Assembly: GCA_913060685.1 (NCBI GenBank)
Contig: CAJXVQ010000007.1
Location: forward strand, 1-34,889
Reading direction: 5' to 3'
DNA: 34,889 bases
Source: an uncultured Verrucomicrobiales bacterium
GTDB lineage: Bacteria > Verrucomicrobiota > Verrucomicrobiia > Verrucomicrobiales > Akkermansiaceae
Both the position numbers and the translations under genes were made by a program. The notes beneath the pieces were generated by a model, which searched no databases, was not told where the DNA came from, and was given only the letters and a program-made list of their open reading frames with translations. This document shows, one piece after another, positions 15,929 to 25,116 of this stretch; positions within the stretch are counted from its first letter, which is position 1; every line of letters begins with the position of its first letter.

Positions 15929-18900
15929 AGACACACTTTTTTAAGATTCTCTGTTTGTTGCCAGGCCTTGTCGCCGTGGCTCCTGCAGAAGAGCGCACGC
16001 TTACGCCCGAACAGATGGAGGCGATCGCCAACCAAGGGACACCTGAAGGCGAGCAGAACCAGCGCCCAAAGAAGCTGGTTGACCTCACCAAGGGTGAACT
16101 TCCGCCCGAGACGACAGACCGGCCTTGGACCCTGGGGCCAACCGGGATCGTGGGAATGTGGACAGGCAGGTTCTCTGGAGATCAGTTCCAGGTGTTGACT
16201 ACCATCAAAGGCTCACCCTCCGAGGGGAAGTTTTTGCCCGGCGATGTCCTGATCGGCTTGAATGGGAAGAAATTTGTCGCCGGTGGTCACCTTGGTCATC
16301 TGATAGGTAACGCGATCATTGAAGCCGAGCGCGAGAAGAATGCGGGCAAGATCAGCTTCCTGGTCTGGCGCGATAAAAACTATATCAATCGCAACGGGAA
16401 AAAGGATGTGGTCGGAGTGGATATCGATCAGCTTTTTGACAAAGCCCGCGATGACAATTCGCTCTACGAGTGGAAAAAAGAAGAGGAGCGCACGAAAGAG
16501 GCTCAGGGCTTCGGTGAGTTTCCCATCATTCCGAGTAATCTTGAGATCAGTCTGACGATCCGCACCTTTCCCGACTATAGTGACACCGCTCCCTACGATT
16601 GCCCGAAGACCGTACAAATTCTTGAAGAGGCCTGGAAGGTGTTGGAAAAAAAATTTATCGTTGATCCCAAGGTTCGCCGCAGTGGTGGTGGTATGTTAGA
16701 GGCGATCGCGCTTGTTGCTTCAGGGAAGCCCGAGCACCGCAAGATGGTACACGACTGGGTGCGTGGTCCCCACGCCAAGCAATGGCATCCGCCGACTGTC
16801 CCTGCCGGGGCGATGTTCGAGCCAGGCTATCGGGGTGGCAAAGGTTACCAGAGCTGGCACCATGGATTTACGGGACTGAATTGTGCTCTCTACTACGAAG
16901 CGACAGGTGATGAGTTTGTCCTGCCCGCCCTGCGGAAGTATGCCATTGACACGGCCCTCGGTCAGAGTGGTGGCGGAAGCTGGGGGCACACCTTTGCCTA
17001 TCCATCCTTCAATGGGGGTGAGTTCCACCGTATGAACCCCGGATACGGCGCGCTCAACGCCGCCGGTAACCGCTGCTTCTTCCTCATCACCCTCGCAAAA
17101 AAACTCGGCGTCGAGCATCCCGAGATCGACCAGGCCATCAAGCGCGCCCACAAATTTTTCGGCTCCTACGTCGACCAGGGAGCCATCCCCTACGGCGACT
17201 TCGGCGCTGCTGCCACCGACGATAGCAACGGAAAGAACACTGGAGTGGCCTTCTCAATGAAGCTGCTCGGCGACAAACACGGCGCCAAATACTTCGCCAT
17301 GATGTCGAGCCACTGCGCCTTCACCCGCCGTGGAGGACATGCCGCCGATTACCATGGAAACTGGTCTTCATGGGCTGCCACGATGTGTGGGCCCAAAGTG
17401 CGTATCTACAACGAGCGCAACCTCCGCTGGCGGCGCACGCTCTGCCGGATGTTCGACGGCAGCTTTGTCTATCATTCGCCGACGTGGGAATACAAGACAT
17501 TGCGCGACCCCACTGCCACCGAGATTCTCCACCAGGCGGTTTACCTCAAGCAGACCCTCATCACTGGCAAGGACTCCGACGAGGATCTTTATCCGACCGA
17601 TCGGGAAATGAAGCAACTGATGACCAGCGCTCGTGCACAGTTCAACGATCCGTGGCTTAAGGAACTCGATGGCAGCCCGTGGCAGGAGCGCAGCACGAAG
17701 GAACTCATCGACCTGCTCGACATCTTCAAACCAAAGGCGCGCGGAGTTTTTGCCCGCGAACTGGGCAAGCGCTTCATGGCCGGGGAAAAAGAAATTGTTC
17801 CCAACGTCGTCGCTTTGCTGGCGAGCAAGGAAGCTCGCTTCCGTGACGGGGCCCTGCGCACCCTCGGTGCTTGCGGCAACGATGTCGTACTGCAAAATTT
17901 GTCCAAACTCACTCCGCTGCTCAGCGATCCGAAGGACTTCGTTCAGATCACGGCGGTGAAAGTGATCTCGAAGGCCACCGATGCCGAGGACACCCAGCTG
18001 GCGATGTTGAACGCCACCTTGGAGGAACCCCAGACGGTCTCACCCAACGCCGTGAACAACTCGACCCAGTATGCTCTCTTCGGCAAGGATAACACCCTCG
18101 CCAACACGCCCTTCGAATCCGGTTTCGACGAAGAACTCGTGCGGCAGGCCCTCGAGGAACTCATTGCCCTCGACCCCGCCTTCAAGCACTTTACAGGCTC
18201 CCGCCTCAAGGCTTGGGGCAAGGACACGATTGTCAAGATCGCCGGACCACTGACCTTCGCCGCCGAGGAGGAGCAAATCGTCGATCAGATGTTCGCCAAC
18301 CGCTGCGAGCCGTCACAGGCGTTGCTCGGAAAGTTTGGTTACCGCGAGGGCGTGTATAGCACCGCCCACAGACTACTCAAGAAGGCCGCCATCCCTCGTC
18401 ACATCCGACCACACGTCGGCTTCAAGCGTAATTTGATCGATCCTGATGTTGTGACGCGGCAACCGGGCGCATTTCACGAGTTTATCGAACCGCTCGGAGT
18501 TGTCCTCACCGACGATCCGCTGCAGCAGGTCATGAAGCTCGTAGGAGATAAGAAGGTCTACATCGATATGATCAAGTTTTATGACCTTATCGCAGCGGAG
18601 AAGAAATCAATCACCCTGCCGAGCATCGCACCCGACGTGCAGAAGATGTTCCAGAGCAAACTCGATGCCCTGGACGGCACGGGAGCAAAGATCAAGCTGT
18701 GTCGATCTGAATTAAAAGACCCGTCACGTAAAAACTATTTTCGTAAGATGGCGGCGATGGATTTCCTGAACGAGATGCTTGGAGAGGACGCTCTGGAGGA
18801 TCTTGTGCCCTATCTTGGTCACGACTACTGGAGGTTGCGCAAGCACAGCCAAAAACTTGCGGCGGAACTTGTGACCGTTGGTGCCGGCGATGCGCTCGCC

Positions 18901-19884
18901 GCATTTTTCTCGCAAACCGCTGACCCTGCGTCCGCTGCGGGTATTCTTGAGGTGTTCGCCAAGACTAACGCTGATGTCGGTCCCTCACTCGCCAAAAGCG
19001 CGATGAAACACAAGGAACCTCAGGTTCGTCAGGCTGCAGTGAAGACCGTTATCGCCCTCGGCGGCGAGAAGGTGCTGCCCGAAATTCTTGCCCAGCTGAA
19101 GCAGTCGACCACACAAGAGGACCTGCGCGGCTGCGAGCAGGCGCTGCTTTCCCGACGTGACGATCCTGCCCACATTTCACGGGTGCGCGATGGTCTCATT
19201 GAGCTGCTTCCACAAGCGACTGAAGCCGTGCGGTCCTCCCTTTATTACCTGCTCGCCCAGATCGGTGATACGCAGAGCATCACGGCACTGGAGAAAGCGG
19301 CTGGCACGGATAGCGTGGCTGAGTTGGAAGAGATTATTTTAGCACTTTCCTACTCACTTGGTCGCCCTGCTGACGAGTTGATGCTTAAGCTCGCCAAGGT
19401 CGACAAGCAGACGGCCAGAGTTGTCGCTGCTCAGTCGGTGCGTCGCATGGTGCTCGGGCCGAAAGGGTTCGGGGACATCACCAACGCCGAGCGTCTGGAC
19501 TTTGCCGAGCCGATGCTGAAGCTCTCCCTCGACAAGCGCCTCATTAGCTTCCTTGCCAACGTTCACGAGGCACGCGCGCTCCGGACTCTGATGTATTGCC
19601 TGGAAAAGGGAGTCGAGGAAGCCGCCGAGAGCCTTGTTGCCAATGCCGAAGGCATGAAAAAACTCTCAGCTAAGGATTCCAAAATCGCAGCCAAGGCAAT
19701 ACGCGACGTCATCGAATTTATCGAAGTGAGTCGCCTCCGTGGTGGCCCATCAGCCCACATGTCGAAGGAAGACAATTATTACGGCTGGAAAACCCTCCAA
19801 GCTCGCGCTGGTAAAGTGCTTCTCAAGGTCTATAAACCTGAGACTGCGCCGATTCCGGAGTTTGATCCGCTTGATCTGGAATAG
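15925..19884 (+). CDS. Secreted PDZ / DUF6288-like toroid / HEAT-repeat protein (1319 aa)
   Basis: A signal peptide spans residues 1-21 (hydrophobic core ILCLLPGLVAVAP, cleavage near PAEE). Residues 72-150 form a PDZ-like domain, with GPTGIVG as the carboxylate loop region and LPGDVLIGLNGKK as the typical second half. Residues 210-520 contain HHGFTGLNCALYYEATGDE and SGGGSWGHTFAYP, an alpha/alpha-toroid type domain that I associate with DUF6288 of Planctomycetota and Verrucomicrobiota (recalled, not searched). Residues 590-1290 are HEAT-like helical pairs, for example MKHKEPQVRQAAVKTVIALGG. It is the last gene of the long operon, so it is likely an extracytoplasmic partner of the ExbB/ExbD machine. 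No catalytic residues can be named with confidence. Confidence 0.85.
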   Translation: MKTHFFKILCLLPGLVAVAPAEERTLTPEQMEAIANQGTPEGEQNQRPKKLVDLTKGELPPETTDRPWTLGPTGIVGMWTGRFSGDQFQVLTTIKGSPSEGKFLPGDVLIGLNGKKFVAGGHLGHLIGNAIIEAEREKNAGKISFLVWRDKNYINRNGKKDVVGVDIDQLFDKARDDNSLYEWKKEEERTKEAQGFGEFPIIPSNLEISLTIRTFPDYSDTAPYDCPKTVQILEEAWKVLEKKFIVDPKVRRSGGGMLEAIALVASGKPEHRKMVHDWVRGPHAKQWHPPTVPAGAMFEPGYRGGKGYQSWHHGFTGLNCALYYEATGDEFVLPALRKYAIDTALGQSGGGSWGHTFAYPSFNGGEFHRMNPGYGALNAAGNRCFFLITLAKKLGVEHPEIDQAIKRAHKFFGSYVDQGAIPYGDFGAAATDDSNGKNTGVAFSMKLLGDKHGAKYFAMMSSHCAFTRRGGHAADYHGNWSSWAATMCGPKVRIYNERNLRWRRTLCRMFDGSFVYHSPTWEYKTLRDPTATEILHQAVYLKQTLITGKDSDEDLYPTDREMKQLMTSARAQFNDPWLKELDGSPWQERSTKELIDLLDIFKPKARGVFARELGKRFMAGEKEIVPNVVALLASKEARFRDGALRTLGACGNDVVLQNLSKLTPLLSDPKDFVQITAVKVISKATDAEDTQLAMLNATLEEPQTVSPNAVNNSTQYALFGKDNTLANTPFESGFDEELVRQALEELIALDPAFKHFTGSRLKAWGKDTIVKIAGPLTFAAEEEQIVDQMFANRCEPSQALLGKFGYREGVYSTAHRLLKKAAIPRHIRPHVGFKRNLIDPDVVTRQPGAFHEFIEPLGVVLTDDPLQQVMKLVGDKKVYIDMIKFYDLIAAEKKSITLPSIAPDVQKMFQSKLDALDGTGAKIKLCRSELKDPSRKNYFRKMAAMDFLNEMLGEDALEDLVPYLGHDYWRLRKHSQKLAAELVTVGAGDALAAFFSQTADPASAAGILEVFAKTNADVGPSLAKSAMKHKEPQVRQAAVKTVIALGGEKVLPEILAQLKQSTTQEDLRGCEQALLSRRDDPAHISRVRDGLIELLPQATEAVRSSLYYLLAQIGDTQSITALEKAAGTDSVAELEEIILALSYSLGRPADELMLKLAKVDKQTARVVAAQSVRRMVLGPKGFGDITNAERLDFAEPMLKLSLDKRLISFLANVHEARALRTLMYCLEKGVEEAAESLVANAEGMKKLSAKDSKIAAKAIRDVIEFIEVSRLRGGPSAHMSKEDNYYGWKTLQARAGKVLLKVYKPETAPIPEFDPLDLE

Positions 19885-19920
19885 GATGTCGCTGTTCGAA
19901 GAGGGGTGTCCGAAGACTTC

Positions 19921-21339
19921 TCAGGGTTTGCTTTTGAAAGCGGGCCGAAAATTAGCGGCGGCTTTGTGGGCTTTTTGAGTGTCGAGTGCACGACCGGGAT
20001 CACCTTGATCCTTGAGCTGGTTGTCGAGGACTTCGGAGAGAGTTTTTTTGATCCCGGCGTGGCCGGGGTCACTGGCGAGGTTGGTCATTTCGAAGTGATC
20101 TTGAGTGGTGTGATAGAGTTCCTCGGCGGGGCGTTTCATGAAGCGGTTCACGAGTTTTTCGTGGTGGGGATTTGAGAAAGACGAGAAGACCCAAGTCTGC
20201 CAGTAGGGATTGTGGTCATTTTTCCCCATGAGGTGTTTCTCGATGTAGAGGTTTTCCGGGGCGAGGTTCCGGATGTAGCGCCATTCGCCATTGGTGACGG
20301 AGCGGATCGGGTAGGAGGGACCTTCGGGATAGTTGTTGTGCATGCCGAAGGCATATTCGCGATGGGTGTCTTTTCCGCTGCGAAGCACCTTGGCGAAACT
20401 GGTGCCGTCGAAGGTCTCTGGATTAGGAGAGGCACCGGCCAGATCGAGGAGAGTTGGTAGGACGTCGGCGTATTGCACAATGGCTTTGGTTCGTTTGCCG
20501 GGAGCGATCTTGCCCGGCCAACGGGCGAGGAGGGAGGTGTGGAGGCCGTTGTCCCAGTTGGTCCACTTGCACCCGGGGAATTGGGCGCCTTGTTCACTGG
20601 TAAAGAGGACGAGGGTCTCGTCGGTGAGTTTGGTCTCGTCCAAGAGAGCGAGAAGTTCGCCGACTTGTGAGTCCATGTAGGTGATCTCGGCGAGATACTT
20701 CGAAAAGTATTCCCGGGTCATGGGGGTGTTTGCCAAGTAAGAGGGAAGCTTAAGTTTGGCGGGCGGGTAGGCGGAGGCGTCGCCCATAACCCAGGGGGCG
20801 TGGGGTTCGGTGAGGGCGACGATGAGGCAGAAGGGTTGCTCGGAGTTTTGGGTGAAAAAATCTTTGGTGCCGGTGAGGTTGTGAGGCTGGGTTGGGCTGC
20901 GGACACAGCTGGAGTCGAAGCCGCTGATGCGCTGGAAGGGGAAGGCTGACTTTGGTTTGACATGGACTTTACCGGCGAGACCAACGCGGTAGCCGAGTGC
21001 TCCGAGGTGGTGGGGCATGCTTTTGGTGTCAGGGCGGACGGTGCCGTGATTCCAGGCGCAGCCGTTTCGGAAGGGGTAGAGGCCGGTGTAGAGTTCCGAG
21101 CGGCAGGGAGAGCACATTGCCATGCCAAGGTAGGCGCGGTCGAAGACGAGTGATTGCTTGGCGAGGGTGTCGAGGTGAGGAGTTTTGGCATTTTGGCCTC
21201 CATTGAGCGGGAGGTCGGAGAAGGTGCAATCATCCGCGATGATGATGAGAATATTGGGCTTGTTTGTGGTCTCAGCAGCGAACAGTGAACACCAGCTGTG
21301 AAGGAGGAGAATGAGAGATGAGATTCGAAAGATGATCAT
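19921..21339 (-). CDS. S1-family sulfatase, heparan-N-sulfatase-like
   Basis: The 472-residue protein has a signal peptide (residues 1-21, ending SLFAA) and is probably periplasmic. Asp36 and Asp37 (IIADDCTF) are metal ligands. Cys76 of CSPCR (76-80), followed by SELYTGLYPF, is the residue converted to formylglycine. The motif variant with Cys at the fourth place, and KVHVKPKSAFPF instead of the usual WHxG block, resemble the SGSH-like N-sulfatase branch. The substrate is unknown. It is the last gene of the minus-strand operon, 33 bases after the hydrolase gene, and ends 36 bases from the convergent HEAT gene with no clear terminator hairpin between them. Confidence 0.92.
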   Translation of the reverse strand: MIIFRISSLILLLHSWCSLFAAETTNKPNILIIIADDCTFSDLPLNGGQNAKTPHLDTLAKQSLVFDRAYLGMAMCSPCRSELYTGLYPFRNGCAWNHGTVRPDTKSMPHHLGALGYRVGLAGKVHVKPKSAFPFQRISGFDSSCVRSPTQPHNLTGTKDFFTQNSEQPFCLIVALTEPHAPWVMGDASAYPPAKLKLPSYLANTPMTREYFSKYLAEITYMDSQVGELLALLDETKLTDETLVLFTSEQGAQFPGCKWTNWDNGLHTSLLARWPGKIAPGKRTKAIVQYADVLPTLLDLAGASPNPETFDGTSFAKVLRSGKDTHREYAFGMHNNYPEGPSYPIRSVTNGEWRYIRNLAPENLYIEKHLMGKNDHNPYWQTWVFSSFSNPHHEKLVNRFMKRPAEELYHTTQDHFEMTNLASDPGHAGIKKTLSEVLDNQLKDQGDPGRALDTQKAHKAAANFRPAFKSKP

Positions 21340-21372
21340 GAGATTTGAGAGGGGTGAATTTTGAGAGATGTT

Positions 21373-22656
21373 CTACTTGGATTTTAGACCGACCGTATTG
21401 ACTGAGATGACGCGGTATTGGTGATTTTTTCCGGTCTCTGGTTGTGGGTCGGTGAACTGCATTTTGACGAGAGGTTGGCCGGGAGTATCGCTGTATTGGA
21501 GCCCTTGGAAAATGGGGCGGCCAAACTTTGGTGTTGGTTTGTCGGGGACAGTCCCGATTTGGGTCCCGTCGCGTATGATGATGAAATGCGCGAGTCCGCT
21601 TTCGAGGTCGGCGGTGCCGTGCCAGGTGAGTTGATGATTTTTGACCTGGAGGTTTGTTGGAGCCGGAGGAGGGGTTTGGTCGGGGATCCGGGTGTCTTTG
21701 GTGTAGTGGACCCAGGCTTGGTCGACGGATTTACTGGGAAGCCAAATTGAGAGTCCGTTAAGGAGGGGCATGGTGCGGCTGATTTTTTTAGCCATGGGTT
21801 GGAGTTCGGTTGCCGGGGCGGTCGGGAGACGCACGGTGAGGCAGGCATCGAACCAGGGGATGGCGAGGTAGCGTTGATTACCACATTCGTGAGCGGTGAG
21901 GGGATCAATCGCGATGCCAACGAGGGCACTTTGCATCTGCATGATTGTAAAGAAGGTCTTGTTGGCTGGCCAGACTCCTGAGAAGCGGCCGGTGGTGACG
22001 GTGACCCCTTCCCTTGTTCCAAGGTTGCACATGATAGGAACCTGGCGGGCTCCCTTTGGGACGAGATGTGGTTTGATTGAGGGTTTTTCGGGATTAGGGA
22101 TCAGCAAAGGCACGCCGGAGCGGAGCCAGGCGGCTGCGATGCGCTCAGGGTGGAGCATGACCATGCCGCCTGCCCAGTGGCCGCCGCCGCTGTGTCCCCA
22201 GAGAGCCCACGGAATTTTCTCGAGTTCGGGGTGATTCGAAAGCTTGCCGAGGTCGGTGAGGGACTTTTGAAAAGTAGTGGCGGAACCGTTTCGTGGGTCG
22301 CACCAGAGTTGGCAATCTGCTTCCTGCGGCTGTTCATAGGTGGGAGCGAGAAGAGCGCATTGATGTTTTTGTGCTAGGGCCTGCCAGTGGAGATCGAAGG
22401 CTCCGGTGAGGCCCGATTTGCACGAGCCAACGCCGCAGCCGTGCTGATGGACAACGACGCCGCGGAGGGTTTTAATGCCGGGGGGAACCCAGAGGGTGTA
22501 TTGGACCGGAAAAGCGAGTTGGCCCGGTTTGTCCGAGGCTTCATAGCGCACTCGATAGTATGGTGCTTCGGCGGGAGGGGCGATGTCGTAGGGTGATTTT
22601 TGTGCCGAAAGAATTTGGATAAACGCCAAAGTGAGAAGGGAAAATCGCAAGGCCAT
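21373..22656 (-). CDS. Secreted alpha/beta-hydrolase (esterase-like) with C-terminal FN3-like domain
   Basis: The start is ATG 22656 ([12 protein letters not shown]), giving 427 residues with a signal peptide (cleavage near SAQ, residue 19). The frame stays open upstream to 22830, but that part overlaps the sulfatase gene out of frame and does not look coding. Residues 40-325 form an alpha/beta-hydrolase: VVVHQHGCG is the oxyanion region, GHSGGG (154-159) the nucleophile elbow with Ser156, and His256 in TAHECGN is a candidate catalytic His. Residues 327-425 are Pro-rich at the start ([11 protein letters not shown]) and FN3-like. Cys74, 79, 115 and 119 could form disulfides. In this operon it may remove acetyl or other esters from a sulfated glycan (inference). 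It starts 28 bases after the upstream sulfatase stop. Confidence 0.85.
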   Translation of the reverse strand: MALRFSLLTLAFIQILSAQKSPYDIAPPAEAPYYRVRYEASDKPGQLAFPVQYTLWVPPGIKTLRGVVVHQHGCGVGSCKSGLTGAFDLHWQALAQKHQCALLAPTYEQPQEADCQLWCDPRNGSATTFQKSLTDLGKLSNHPELEKIPWALWGHSGGGHWAGGMVMLHPERIAAAWLRSGVPLLIPNPEKPSIKPHLVPKGARQVPIMCNLGTREGVTVTTGRFSGVWPANKTFFTIMQMQSALVGIAIDPLTAHECGNQRYLAIPWFDACLTVRLPTAPATELQPMAKKISRTMPLLNGLSIWLPSKSVDQAWVHYTKDTRIPDQTPPPAPTNLQVKNHQLTWHGTADLESGLAHFIIIRDGTQIGTVPDKPTPKFGRPIFQGLQYSDTPGQPLVKMQFTDPQPETGKNHQYRVISVNTVGLKSK

Positions 22657-22684
22657 TGTTTTAAAGGAAGATGAAGTCGTGAGT

Positions 22685-24214
22685 TTATCGTCCGTCGCCG
22701 GTGTAGATGATTTTTCCGTCTTTGGGAGCCTGCGGCCAAGGCGTTGTTCCCGGTGCCCATTCCTTGGGCTGGGTGTCCCGGATCTTCCGGACTTCTTCTT
22801 TGACCCAGTCGGGGACGTTTGTGTTCTCATTTTGTCCGTAAACCCAGGGGAGGGCGGGTGTCATAAGGCGATCCATGCCGGTGAGTGGGGGGCGTTCGGC
22901 GCCGACTTTGGTGACGCGGGCGGTGAGCTCTTTGACGATGTCGGGATGCTTTGCGGCGATGTCGGTTTTCTCCGACGGGTCAGCTTCAAGGTCGTAGAGT
23001 TCCTTGCCAACGAGCTTGTATTTTCCTTTGCGAATGGCCGGAAAGCGAACGCTGCCCGAGACTTCGAAGATAATTTCATCGCGCGGGCTTTTGGCGGTGC
23101 CGAAAAGGACGTTGGTCATGTTTTTTCCGTCAAGTGGACGTTCCTGTTTGAGGTCGGCTCCGGCGAGGGTGGCAAAGGTGCTGTAAAGATCGGTCACATG
23201 CATGAGTGAATCTTTGGTGGAATTGGCGGCGATCTTGTCGGGCCAGCGCATGATGCATGGAACCCGGACTCCGCCTTCGTAGTTGGTGTTTTTGGTGCCG
23301 CGATAGGGGGCATTCATTTCCTCGCGCAAGCCGCCGTTATCGTTGGCGAAGATGAGGAGGGTGTTGTCACCGAGTCCGCTTTGATCGATGGCATTGACGA
23401 TGAGGCCGACGGCATCGTCGAGGCACTTGAGGGCGGCATGGCGCTTGCCATATTCTTCGACGTAACGAGGGATTTCTTCAAGAGGTCCATGGACGGCATT
23501 GAAGGCGACATACATGAAGAGGGGTTGCTCTTTTCGGGTCATGCGATGATCGGCGATGACGCGGACGGCTTCATTTGCGATAAGGTCGGTGCTGTAGCCG
23601 GGTTCAAAGACGGGCTTTTGATTGCGGTGCCAATCGTAGACCGCGAAACGAGCGGGGGCATTGTGTGGGATCGTCTTGTTATTATAGTCGATGCCCCAGC
23701 CATAGTGACCGTATTGGTGGTCGAAGCCCTGACCCATTGGGAGTTGTCCGGGGAGCCATTCTCCGCAGTGCCATTTTCCGGCGATCGAAGTAAAGTATCC
23801 GGAGTCCTTGAGTGCTTCGGCGACGGTGCGTTCTTCGCTGGCGACGCCATGGACCCGTCGGGTTTCGTCTCCTGCTTCGTTCTTGACCAATTTCATGCCG
23901 AGCTTGGCGAGATAGCTGGGCTTGCCGAAGTCTTCCGATCGCCAATCGCTCCAGGTTCGGAAGGCATATCTGCCGGTGAGGAAGGCCGCTCTCGTGGGAG
24001 CGCAGACGGCATGAACGTAGAATTGGCTCAGGCTGACTCCTTGGTCCCGGAGTTTGGTGATGTGCGGAGTCAGCTTTGGATTCCCGCCATTGAAGGCGGG
24101 TTCATTCCAACCCATGTCATCGGATAGGATGAAGATGATGTTGGGTTTCGATCCGTCGACTGGTGAGGCTTCAGCGAGGGCCAACGAGGCGAAAAAGAAG
24201 AGAAGTTTTTTCAT
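22685..24214 (-). CDS. S1-family sulfatase, arylsulfatase-type
   Basis: The 509-residue protein has a short signal peptide (residues 1-16, [13 protein letters not shown]). Asp32 and Asp33 ([11 protein letters not shown]) bind the metal. CAPTR (71-75) followed by [11 protein letters not shown] is a canonical formylglycine motif, with Cys71 as the nucleophile precursor. AGKWHCGEW and [20 protein letters not shown] supply the other active-site blocks expected of arylsulfatases. The full length is normal. Its stop lies 28 bases before the hydrolase start, and its own start is 13 bases after the TIM-barrel gene. Maturation needs a formylglycine-generating enzyme, which must be encoded elsewhere. 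Confidence 0.94.
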   Translation of the reverse strand: MKKLLFFFASLALAEASPVDGSKPNIIFILSDDMGWNEPAFNGGNPKLTPHITKLRDQGVSLSQFYVHAVCAPTRAAFLTGRYAFRTWSDWRSEDFGKPSYLAKLGMKLVKNEAGDETRRVHGVASEERTVAEALKDSGYFTSIAGKWHCGEWLPGQLPMGQGFDHQYGHYGWGIDYNNKTIPHNAPARFAVYDWHRNQKPVFEPGYSTDLIANEAVRVIADHRMTRKEQPLFMYVAFNAVHGPLEEIPRYVEEYGKRHAALKCLDDAVGLIVNAIDQSGLGDNTLLIFANDNGGLREEMNAPYRGTKNTNYEGGVRVPCIMRWPDKIAANSTKDSLMHVTDLYSTFATLAGADLKQERPLDGKNMTNVLFGTAKSPRDEIIFEVSGSVRFPAIRKGKYKLVGKELYDLEADPSEKTDIAAKHPDIVKELTARVTKVGAERPPLTGMDRLMTPALPWVYGQNENTNVPDWVKEEVRKIRDTQPKEWAPGTTPWPQAPKDGKIIYTGDGR

Positions 24215-24227
24215 GGGTAAAGAGAGG

Positions 24228-25115
24228 TTAAATGTCGCAGATGGAGATGGCTTCGTGGAGGCCTTCGAGCGGGTCTCCGGTTGGGATCCATTCGTGACCG
24301 ACGTAGCCGGTGTAGTTGATTTCGAGGAGAGCCTTCATGAGGCCGCGGTAGTTGATTTCCTGATCATCGCCAATCTCACCACGGCCGGGGTTTCCGGCGA
24401 TCTGGACGTGGCCAATAAATTCGTGATGTTGCTTGATCCGGCGGATGAGATCACCGTCCATGATTTGGATGTGGTAGGCATCGAAGAGGACTTTGAGGCC
24501 GGGTGAGGAAACGGCTTTTACGATTTCCACGCAGTCATCGATGTGATCGCCTTGATAGCCGGGGTGGCCTTTCATTTTTTCGGCAACGCGTGAGTTGAGG
24601 GGTTCGAGAACCAGGGTGACCTTGTGCTTTTCGGCAAGCGCGGCCATTTTCTTGAAGCCTTCAATGCAGTTTTTGGTGCCCCCTTCACGGTCGACGATAC
24701 TGCCATTTTCTTCCTGCGAGGTATCGAGGAGTCCGGTGAAGGTCATGACATTTGGAAAGCCGGCAGCGCCGGTGGCGGTGATCGCTTTTTCGAGAGTGGC
24801 GAAGACTTCGGGATGGTGCCCTTTGTTATTCATGCCACGAACAAAAGAGTGGGACTTGGTGGCGGCGCAGACGAGGCCGGTTCCTTTTAAAAGGGAAAGT
24901 TGGTCTGCGTCGAAGAGTTCGACGCCGGAGACTCCGAGTTGCTTGGCATGACGGATGAGGTCCTGGGGCGTCCACTTGGCTCCGACGGCGAAAGGCCAGG
25001 CCGCGATGACCTGTTTGATGCGTCCTTTTCGGGCGATCTTGTCCTGAGCGGCCACTGGCGCGGCGAGCGCGGCTGCGCCCAGGCCGGTGAGAAAATTTCT
25101 TCTGGATGGAGTCAT
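24228..25115 (-). CDS. Tat-exported hydroxypyruvate-isomerase-like TIM barrel (xylose isomerase-like)
   Basis: The start chosen is ATG 25115 (MTPSRRNFLTG), giving 295 residues. An ATG 27 bases upstream lies inside the neighbouring gene. Residues 4-24 are a twin-arginine signal (SRRNFLTGLGAAALAAPVAA). The rest is an AP-endonuclease-2/xylose-isomerase-like TIM barrel. Metal and catalytic candidates are Glu171 (LVLEPLNSR), Asp212 (LFDAYHIQ), His236 (GHVQIAGNPGRGEIG) and Glu275 (GHEWIPTG). That set is typical of the hydroxypyruvate isomerase/sugar-epimerase family. Export of such an enzyme suggests action on a sugar in the periplasm. The exact substrate cannot be read from sequence. It starts one base after the stop of the upstream sulfatase, so the two are coupled. 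Confidence 0.88.
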   Translation of the reverse strand: MTPSRRNFLTGLGAAALAAPVAAQDKIARKGRIKQVIAAWPFAVGAKWTPQDLIRHAKQLGVSGVELFDADQLSLLKGTGLVCAATKSHSFVRGMNNKGHHPEVFATLEKAITATGAAGFPNVMTFTGLLDTSQEENGSIVDREGGTKNCIEGFKKMAALAEKHKVTLVLEPLNSRVAEKMKGHPGYQGDHIDDCVEIVKAVSSPGLKVLFDAYHIQIMDGDLIRRIKQHHEFIGHVQIAGNPGRGEIGDDQEINYRGLMKALLEINYTGYVGHEWIPTGDPLEGLHEAISICDI

Positions 25116-25116
25116 C

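Noticed and set aside
19885-19920. Possible terminator hairpin between the convergent HEAT and sulfatase genes
   Set aside because: Only short TTCG/CGAA and GAAG/CTTC complements are present, with no T tract, so it is not convincing.
22657-22830. N-terminal extension of the alpha/beta-hydrolase by 58 residues
   Set aside because: It would overlap the upstream sulfatase end and is low-complexity. The internal ATG at 22656 gives a proper signal peptide.
23381-24127. Plus-strand open frame (248 codons) opposite the second sulfatase
   Set aside because: The minus strand carries an intact sulfatase with all motifs, and the antisense peptide shows no recognisable fold.
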